From the NCBI GenBank assembly GCA_046538735.1, contig JBKHII010000042.1, positions 1 through 26,878 on the forward strand: DNA of 26,878 nt, given 5' to 3'. This DNA comes from SLST01 sp046538735 (lineage in GTDB: Bacteria > Spirochaetota > Spirochaetia > DSM-27196 > SLST01). The notes below the pieces were generated by a model. It was not told the origin of the DNA, searched no databases, and worked only from the letters and a program-made list of their open reading frames with translations. Each line of letters opens with the position of its first letter. Positions within the stretch are counted from its first letter, which is position 1. A program made the position numbers and the translations under genes. This document shows positions 22,297-26,878 of this stretch, piece by piece.

Positions 22297-24561
22297 ATGA
22301 GGCAACACCTGGCTGAACGACGGACTATCGGCGTCTTGCTGGACTGGCCGGACGCAACGGGCAACTACCACAGAGCGATCCTCAAGGGCATCCGCAGGCT
22401 CGCGGACGAACGCGACGTGAACCTGCTCGTCATCGCGGTGGGTCGGCTCGATACGCCGCACCTCTGGGAGCGCGGGCGAGGCTTCCTCTTCGACTACCTG
22501 TCCTCAGACCTACTCGACGGGTTACTCGTCTATTCGGCGGCGGTATCGAGCTTCTGCGGCATGGAGCGGCTCGAAGAGCACCTCATGGAGCGCGTTCGAG
22601 TACCGATCGTGAGCATCGGTGCCGAGATGCGATCTGCTCCGTCCGTGCTCGTGGACAATGTCAGCGGCTTCCGCGACCTCATGACCCATCTCATCGAGGG
22701 ACACGGGTACCGGCGCATCGGGTACGTGGGCGGCCCGAGTCAGAACGTGGAGGCCGGCGAACGACTCGCCACGCTCCTCGACACCGCCGCCAAACACGGA
22801 GTGGTCATACCGCAGCGCAACTTATACGAGGGCGACTTCTCAATCGATTCCGGAGCGGCCGCGATCGAGGAGTTCCTGGACGTGCGCCGGCTCAAGCTCG
22901 ACGCCGTCGTCTGCGCAAACGACGACATGGCGATCGGCGTCTGGCAGGAACTCTGGTCTCGCCGGATCATCGTTCCCGATCACATTGCGGTCACCGGGTT
23001 CGACGACCTGGAGATGAGCACATTGCTCGATCTCCCTTTCACGACGGTCCGCCAACCGTTCGAGACGCAGGGCTACCAGTCGGCGTCGCTGCTCATGCAG
23101 CTCCTGGACGGCCGGCCATCACCACCCGCGTCTGTCCCCCGACTGCCGACGAGCGTTGTCTACCGATCGTCATGCGGGTGTGAGCTCGGCGACGATCTCG
23201 CGGACGGAGTGGCGTTGCGTCCGGAGGCCGCCGGCGACTTCGGTTCGAGCGACTGGTTCAAGACGCGAATGGAGCGAATGCGGCACGCCCTGACGCACTT
23301 CCTCGCCAATCGACCGGGCGATCCCTTGATTCGGGCTTGGAACGCGGTCCTCCTCAACGCGATCGAGAACGGCGTACGGCAGCGGCAGACCGAGCTTGTC
23401 CTCAACGCGTTCGAGCTCGAATGCTTCTCCCCGTCCATGCCCGAACAGATGCGGACGCCACTGGCGAGGAAGCTCGGCAAGATGCGATCGATGCTCGTGG
23501 ATTTCTACATTCAGACCGACTTGCTGACCCGCGTCACCGTGGACAATGCGATGGCCGGCACCATGATCTCGATAGACGCGTTCGAACAGGCAACGATGAC
23601 CACGAGCGAGTTTGCCGAGAGCCTGGGCAAGCTCGACGAGGTACTCGAAGCGTGCGGAATCCGCGCGTGCTACCTCGCTCGCTTCGACGGCGACGAGTCC
23701 GACCCGGCCGGCACCTCATCCTTGCTCTACGCATACCTTGACGGACAGCGTGTGAACATCGCCGAGCACAACCGCCGGTACGCGAACGACCGAATCATCC
23801 ATCCCGCCTACCGTCCGAACGCCAGATACGAGCTCATCGTGGAAGCACTCTACGACGGCCCGGACGAGATCGGAATCGTCTGCTTCGGTATAGGAGCCAA
23901 CGGCGTGGACACCTACGAGGTTCTCCGACGGCGCCTGAGCGGCGTCGTTCGTTCGGTCCGAACGAGAGATCATCTGCTCGATCTCAATCGTCAACTGCAG
24001 GAGGAGATCGAAGCGCGCGCAAGGGTCGAAGCCGAGCTCAAGCAGGCCCTTGAGACGGTGCAGAACCTCTCCCTGACGGACGACCTCACCGGCGTCTACA
24101 ACCGACGCGGCTTTCTCACGCTCGCCGAGCAGCAGCTCCGCTACTGTCTCCGTGAGGGAGAACCGTGTCTTGTGCTCTACTTCGACCTGAACGGACTGAA
24201 GGCCATCAACGACTCGTGCGGACACCACGAGGGCGACTTCGCCATCCAAACCGCTGCCGGTGCCCTCAGCGAAACGTTCCGTGAGGTCGACGTCGTGAGC
24301 CGCCTCGGAGGCGACGAGTTCGCGGTCTTTGCGGGGAAGGCGGATGGGAGTCGGGTCCCGCTCTTGCGAAACCGACTGCATTCGGTTCTCGACCAGATCA
24401 ACGGCGAAATCGGGAAATCCTACCGCGTGCGGATGAGCATGGGATCCTACGAGTACGCGCCGGAGGGCCCTCATACGCTCTCGGAGATGCTCGATCTCGC
24501 CGACGCCGACATGTATCGCGACAAAAGACGCCACCGTGGGGAGAATCGACCCGGAACCTGA
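22297..24561 (+). CDS. LacI-type sensor diguanylate cyclase (GGDEF)
   Basis: A 754-residue cytoplasmic protein predicted to make cyclic di-GMP. Residues about 10-290 are a LacI/periplasmic-binding-type ligand domain (RTIGVLLDWPDATGNYHRAILKGIRR, LVDNVSGFRDLMTHLIEGHGYRRIGYVGGP, AVVCANDDMAIGVWQELWSRRIIVPDHIAVTGFDDLEMS) without the usual DNA-binding HTH. A helical middle region and a coiled coil (LNRQLQEEIEARARVEAEL) lead to the GGDEF domain: LTDDLTGVYNRRGF near 595, inhibitory site REVD and active-site GGDEF near 670. Both look intact. There is no signal peptide, so a sugar or similar ligand is sensed inside the cell. An alternative start is TTG at 22246, with a strong AGGAGG site, adding 17 residues. 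Confidence 0.9.
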   Translation: MRQHLAERRTIGVLLDWPDATGNYHRAILKGIRRLADERDVNLLVIAVGRLDTPHLWERGRGFLFDYLSSDLLDGLLVYSAAVSSFCGMERLEEHLMERVRVPIVSIGAEMRSAPSVLVDNVSGFRDLMTHLIEGHGYRRIGYVGGPSQNVEAGERLATLLDTAAKHGVVIPQRNLYEGDFSIDSGAAAIEEFLDVRRLKLDAVVCANDDMAIGVWQELWSRRIIVPDHIAVTGFDDLEMSTLLDLPFTTVRQPFETQGYQSASLLMQLLDGRPSPPASVPRLPTSVVYRSSCGCELGDDLADGVALRPEAAGDFGSSDWFKTRMERMRHALTHFLANRPGDPLIRAWNAVLLNAIENGVRQRQTELVLNAFELECFSPSMPEQMRTPLARKLGKMRSMLVDFYIQTDLLTRVTVDNAMAGTMISIDAFEQATMTTSEFAESLGKLDEVLEACGIRACYLARFDGDESDPAGTSSLLYAYLDGQRVNIAEHNRRYANDRIIHPAYRPNARYELIVEALYDGPDEIGIVCFGIGANGVDTYEVLRRRLSGVVRSVRTRDHLLDLNRQLQEEIEARARVEAELKQALETVQNLSLTDDLTGVYNRRGFLTLAEQQLRYCLREGEPCLVLYFDLNGLKAINDSCGHHEGDFAIQTAAGALSETFREVDVVSRLGGDEFAVFAGKADGSRVPLLRNRLHSVLDQINGEIGKSYRVRMSMGSYEYAPEGPHTLSEMLDLADADMYRDKRRHRGENRPGT

Positions 24562-24569
24562 CGGGGAAG

Positions 24570-24640
24570 GCGCAATCCCGCCATTCTCGGAATCGTCGCT
24601 TCGTTGCCGTTCCGAAACGACTCGCAACGAATCATTGCGC
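24570..24640. terminator. nested inverted repeats between convergent genes, possible terminator
   Basis: GCGCAAT (24570-24576) pairs with ATTGCGC (24634-24640), enclosing TTCGTTGC (24600-24607) and GCAACGAA (24624-24631). It fills the gap between the GGDEF stop and the end of the minus-strand gene at 24652. There is no T-run, so intrinsic termination is not certain. Confidence 0.35.
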
Positions 24641-24651
24641 AGAGCCGGACC

Positions 24652-25281
24652 CTACTCCCGTCTCAGGAGTTGGGTCCGTACCGTTGTCACCTTCGGCGAC
24701 CAACTCGAATCCTTGTCGCCTGGGTGGATGACTCCGGTTGCGCCCGATTGGAGCAGCGTAGTACCGAGACGCACATCGTGGATCCGGTCCTCGCGGAACA
24801 CACGTACGACTTCTTCGTACAACACCTCCGACATGCATGCCCATTCGAGGGTACCGATCCGCGAGTCCGGCTCGTTCCCCGTCATAGGCAGTCTCACAGA
24901 ATCGACCGCACCAGCCAACAACTGCTCATCGAACAGCCGATCTGTCTTCCGATGGGGGAGGAGCTCCTCGTCAAGTACCGCGAGCAACGGCCGGTCGAAG
25001 AGCGTAGCGATTCCTCCCCGAAAACCCCCGGCTACGAGAAGAAACCCCGTCTCTTCTACGCACTCTTCAATGACACGCCGGCGGTGCTCCATTGTCGATC
25101 CGGCCGACCGATCTACAACCGTGAAGTCCTGCACCCTGGTCACAACCGTGGAAGAGTCTTCGCGTTGATCCCCCGCGGGACCCACGGTCACCAACATGCC
25201 GTCTCGCAATGCAGCGAGTGTAAGCATGAAGTCTTCAACGTGAATCTCGGGTGAGTCCGGTTGTTGCATTCTGATGAACAA
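24652..25281 (-). CDS. unrecognised protein, third gene of the lipoprotein locus
   Basis: A 209-residue open frame with balanced globular composition, unlike the Arg/Pro-rich antisense frames. I do not recognise a family. Segments such as VVTRVQDFTVVDRSAGSTMEHRRRVIEECVEETGFLLVAGG faintly recall CsgG-like periplasmic domains, but this is weak. No signal peptide is visible, which is odd beside two exported proteins and may mean the 5' end is damaged. The TTG at 25281 has GGAG 9 nt upstream; an ATG at 25269 has none. A short overlapping frame just upstream (about 25331-25233) encodes EDVVLTLEIGDGIVV, similar to EDFMLTLAALRDGMLVTV at this gene's start, suggesting an internal duplication or frameshift. 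Confidence 0.5.
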   Translation of the reverse strand: MFIRMQQPDSPEIHVEDFMLTLAALRDGMLVTVGPAGDQREDSSTVVTRVQDFTVVDRSAGSTMEHRRRVIEECVEETGFLLVAGGFRGGIATLFDRPLLAVLDEELLPHRKTDRLFDEQLLAGAVDSVRLPMTGNEPDSRIGTLEWACMSEVLYEEVVRVFREDRIHDVRLGTTLLQSGATGVIHPGDKDSSWSPKVTTVRTQLLRRE

Positions 25282-25302
25282 CTATGCCGTCTCCAATCTC
25301 GA
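25192..25302. repeat. imperfect short direct repeat near the start of the third locus gene
   Basis: ATGCCGTCTC occurs at 25196-25205 and 25284-25293, 88 bp apart, each preceded by CAAC or CAACT and followed by a near-identical GCAAT or CAAT. Both copies encode a similar GDGM/GDGI-containing segment on the minus strand. It looks like a partial tandem duplication. Confidence 0.35.
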
Positions 25303-25319
25303 GGGTGAGAACCACATCC

Positions 25320-25786
25320 TCATAGTCTATCACCTATCAAGCTACCAGTACTCAGCGAATTTGACACGCTGGAAGAGGATGTCGTATAGCCGGGATAGTA
25401 CACGTAGTTCGTCCACCGCCAGCTGTGCAAAACGCTGGATACGGTATCCCGAAATGGAGAGTAGCTCTGGACCCTTGCCCTCGCGTCATGACGGGTTACC
25501 CGGTGAGCAGGACACTCCGAGCCGCTGATCGATACCGACTGAATGACGTCGTCGATCGCGTAACCACTGTACGTGTAGCGTACGTCAAGCGTGAAGGTTG
25601 CCACCGGCGGTGTGGGCCGATCCTCGAGGCCGACTCGGTAGATTGTCCGCCGTGTTGTCTGCTTTGTGAAGTTGCCTGTGAAGCCTTCGTCTCCCGAACC
25701 TCCTTCCGACCCCCCCCGGCATTCAGGACCACCGGCACCAGAAGCAGAATCACCAGAATCGAGAGAACGGATCTACCGAGTTTCAC
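25320..25786 (-). CDS. exported protein with frame broken at a G8 tract (candidate phase-variable gene)
   Basis: A GTG at 25786 with a strong GAGGAGG site opens a signal peptide (KLGRSVLSILVILLLVPVVLNA). Eight Gs follow (C8 at 25710-25717 on the plus strand). As written, the frame then becomes Arg/Ser-rich and stops at 25496 (about 96 residues). With one more G the frame continues as GGGSEGGSGDEGFTGNFTKQ and on through TFTLDVRYTYSGYAIDDVIQSVSISG to a stop at 25320, giving 155 residues of clearly protein-like sequence. So the gene is off in this sequence, either by phase variation, by mutation, or by a homopolymer sequencing error. The product is probably periplasmic or surface-exposed; function unknown. 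Its start overlaps the lipoprotein gene by 14 nt. Confidence 0.65.
25710..25717. repeat. C8/G8 homopolymer tract inside the exported-protein gene
   Basis: Eight consecutive C on the plus strand, directly after the signal-peptide codons of the minus-strand gene. Adding one base restores a 155-residue frame. With the C9 at 26239-26247 it is one of the two longest mononucleotide C/G runs I found in the window. Confidence 0.75.
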
Positions 25787-26171
25787 GCGACACCTCCTCG
25801 TCAATGACAGCGACGGCTTTCTCGAAATACATCCCTCCGAGATACATCCTCACGCGGGGATACTCCTCACAGACGGCTTCGGAAAGCTCTTCGTCAATCA
25901 TCGCTCCGATAGACGATTCAACGAGAAGACTCGCACATTGTGCATCGTCAAGCTCACCGGCAGAGACTTCCATCGAGTCCCAAGCCGCCGTCAGCTCGGC
26001 GGACGCGTCAATCGTGTACACCGGCATGTTCTCGATTGTGCTGTCACCACTCTGCGCACCGATCGGCTCGGAGCCGGACACGTTGGACGTATCGCATCCG
26101 ACCAAGAGCAGTATCACTACTCCGAGATAGATACATCCGAGACCGTTCACCCTGAGACATCTACCCACCAT
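25773..26171 (-). CDS. predicted lipoprotein of unknown function
   Basis: A 132-residue lipoprotein. The N-terminus (MVGRCLRVNGLGCIYLGVVILLLVGC) has a hydrophobic core and lipobox LVGC with the lipidated cysteine at residue 26, followed by Asp. The mature part is acidic (SSIGAMIDEELSEAVCEEYPRVRMYLGGMYFEKAVAVIDEEVSRETR) and matches no family I know. The ATG at 26171 has an AAGGAGG site 7 nt upstream; the frame extends slightly further without support. It is the first gene of the locus behind a promoter whose spacer holds a G9 tract, so expression may switch on and off. Confidence 0.75.
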   Translation of the reverse strand: MVGRCLRVNGLGCIYLGVVILLLVGCDTSNVSGSEPIGAQSGDSTIENMPVYTIDASAELTAAWDSMEVSAGELDDAQCASLLVESSIGAMIDEELSEAVCEEYPRVRMYLGGMYFEKAVAVIDEEVSRETR

Positions 26172-26232
26172 CCTTCTACCTCCTTGTAACAACTAGAACT
26201 CGCGTATATCTCCGGATAGCTCGCTACGGGTT

Positions 26233-26260
26233 ATCCTACCCCCCCCCGACTGGCAGTCAA
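26233..26260 (-). promoter_or_regulatory. promoter with a G9 tract in the -35/-10 spacer (candidate phase-variable promoter)
   Basis: Minus strand: TTGACT (26260-26255), 16-bp spacer, TAGGAT (26238-26233). Nine of the 16 spacer bases are a run of G (26247-26239). Predicted start near 26226, leader about 55 nt before the lipoprotein ATG. Slippage would give 15-18 bp spacers of very different strength. The rest of the 26172-26532 gap, including 26261-26516, shows no gene. Confidence 0.5.
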
Positions 26261-26518
26261 CCGTGCTGAACCGTCTCGCCCGGGACTCCTCACTAACGAG
26301 GTGGACTGCGAGCCGCTCCGGCTTCACCGGAGATCGAAGCATGTGAGAGGATGGTTCTGCGCCACGGAACGAGTGGTCTGCTGCTGAGGTAGGAGCGTCG
26401 CCGCCTGTAACACCTGGACGGCCACGTGACCCGCGTTCGTGCAGGTAGCGCTCGCGCTCAACGCGCGCTCAGGTGTGAGAGTGGGCAACGCACCGCGTCC
26501 ATAGACACGTGCGGAACG

Positions 26519-26532
26519 AAAGACAAGAAAAA
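26519..26532 (-). terminator. T-rich end of the rRNA transcription unit
   Basis: Immediately after the 5S 3' end the minus strand reads TTTTTCTTGTCTTT. Together with the terminal stem of 5S rRNA (GCCTGG with CCAGGC) this could serve as an intrinsic terminator of the rRNA operon. Confidence 0.45.
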
Positions 26533-26650
<118 letters not shown>

Positions 26651-26695
26651 ATTGAATGCTGTTCGTGCGCCGGCCGAAGCCGGCTATGTGTTCGC

Positions 26696-26720
26696 GCTCT
26701 CCCATACTCGTGGGGAGAGC
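26696..26720 (-). other. hairpin in the 23S-5S spacer
   Basis: GCTCTCCC (26696-26703) and GGGAGAGC (26713-26720) form an 8-bp stem with a 9-nt loop, about 46 nt upstream of 5S in the transcript. A plausible processing site for RNase III-like cleavage. Confidence 0.4.
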
Positions 26721-26731
26721 CCCTGGCCCCG

Positions 26732-26813
26732 CTCGTGAAGAACCGCGAAGCGGTTCCTTCTGGACGAGTACTCTCGTGAAGAATCGCGCAGCGATTCCTT
26801 CGGGACGAGTACT
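26732..26813. repeat. two tandem 41-bp hairpin units in the 23S-5S spacer
   Basis: Unit 1 (26732-26772) and unit 2 (26773-26813) differ at few positions. Each has an inner stem (GAACCGC/GCGGTTC in one, GAATCGC/GCGATTC in the other) and an outer CTCGT/ACGAG stem. The inner stems differ by a compensatory C:G to T:A exchange, which points to a selected RNA structure. Confidence 0.7.
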
Positions 26814-26823
26814 CTCGTCCGGG

Positions 26824-26835
26824 CACCAGGCAATT
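26824..26835 (-). repeat. duplicate of the 5S 5'-end sequence
   Basis: AATTGCCTGGTG on the minus strand occurs here and again at 26653-26642, where it forms the start of 5S rRNA. The copies are 182 bp apart and flank the hairpin-rich spacer. Next to it, ATTTGAT (26833-26839) and ATCAAAT (26847-26853) can pair. Confidence 0.5.
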
Positions 26836-26859
26836 TGATAACTTGAATCAAATCGCTGT

Positions 26860-26878
26860 CGACGGTCGATGACCGTCG
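26860..26878. other. perfect inverted repeat at the right edge
   Basis: CGACGGTC, a 3-nt loop and GACCGTCG (26860-26867 and 26871-26878) form an 8-bp hairpin ending at the window edge. It lies where the end of 23S rRNA or the start of the 23S-5S spacer is expected; which one cannot be decided here. Confidence 0.35.

Noticed and set aside
24536..25254. Plus-strand open frames opposite the third locus gene
   Set aside because: Composition is rich in Arg, Ser and Pro with no ribosome site or motif; the minus-strand frame is more protein-like and continues an operon.
26261..26516. Searched for tRNA genes and small ORFs between the lipoprotein promoter and 5S
   Set aside because: Only short hairpins (for example CTCCGG/CCGGAG near 26316-26332) were found; no T-loop or cloverleaf pattern.

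Overview
The window looks like a piece of a high-GC spirochaete chromosome. This is an inference from gene content: a bacterial V/A-type rotary ATPase operon instead of an F-type one, a stand-alone CheW, a chemoreceptor fragment of the kind common in spirochaetes, a LacI-sensor diguanylate cyclase, and several conserved proteins without a clear family. Almost everything is on the minus strand; only cytidine deaminase and the diguanylate cyclase are on the plus strand. Many genes are preceded by a good AGGAGG-type ribosome site, and several transcription units start with a clear sigma70-like promoter (TTGnnn, 16-17 bp, TAnnnT).

Left part (1-9270). A three-gene minus-strand operon (membrane-anchored propeller-like protein, degenerate LytM/M23 protein, zinc-ribbon methyltransferase) runs from a promoter near 2950 to 61, where a new promoter faces the left edge. 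Divergent from it is cdd. Next comes a nadK-recN-coiled-coil operon (6839 to 3435) with its own promoter, then a cheW plus degenerate DegT-fold pair (8558 to 6910), then a GcvR-like double-ACT protein.

Centre (9308-21643). One very tightly packed minus-strand operon of about 12 kb reads: HTH-EIIA regulator, EIIA with a C-terminal extension, CPA2 cation/proton antiporter, V-ATPase H/G, C, I, K, F, E, A, B, D, a Usp-like protein and PtsN. Most junctions overlap or are separated by 0-2 nt. The layout suggests that membrane energisation (a probably H+-driven rotary ATPase plus an antiporter) is co-expressed with three PTS-Ntr-type EIIA modules and two other small sensor-like proteins.

Right part (21644-26878). 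A scar region holds a chemoreceptor remnant bounded by short repeats and a 144-bp inverted-repeat element. It is followed by the plus-strand LacI-sensor/GGDEF protein. Then comes a minus-strand locus encoding a lipoprotein, an exported protein and an unrecognised protein. This locus has a G9 tract inside its promoter spacer and a G8 tract that breaks the frame of the exported protein just after its signal peptide. That is the most suggestive new system here: a candidate doubly phase-variable surface locus. The window ends with a 5S rRNA gene and the 23S-5S spacer, which contains two tandem 41-bp hairpin units showing compensatory base changes. No CRISPR array, tRNA or intact insertion sequence was seen.
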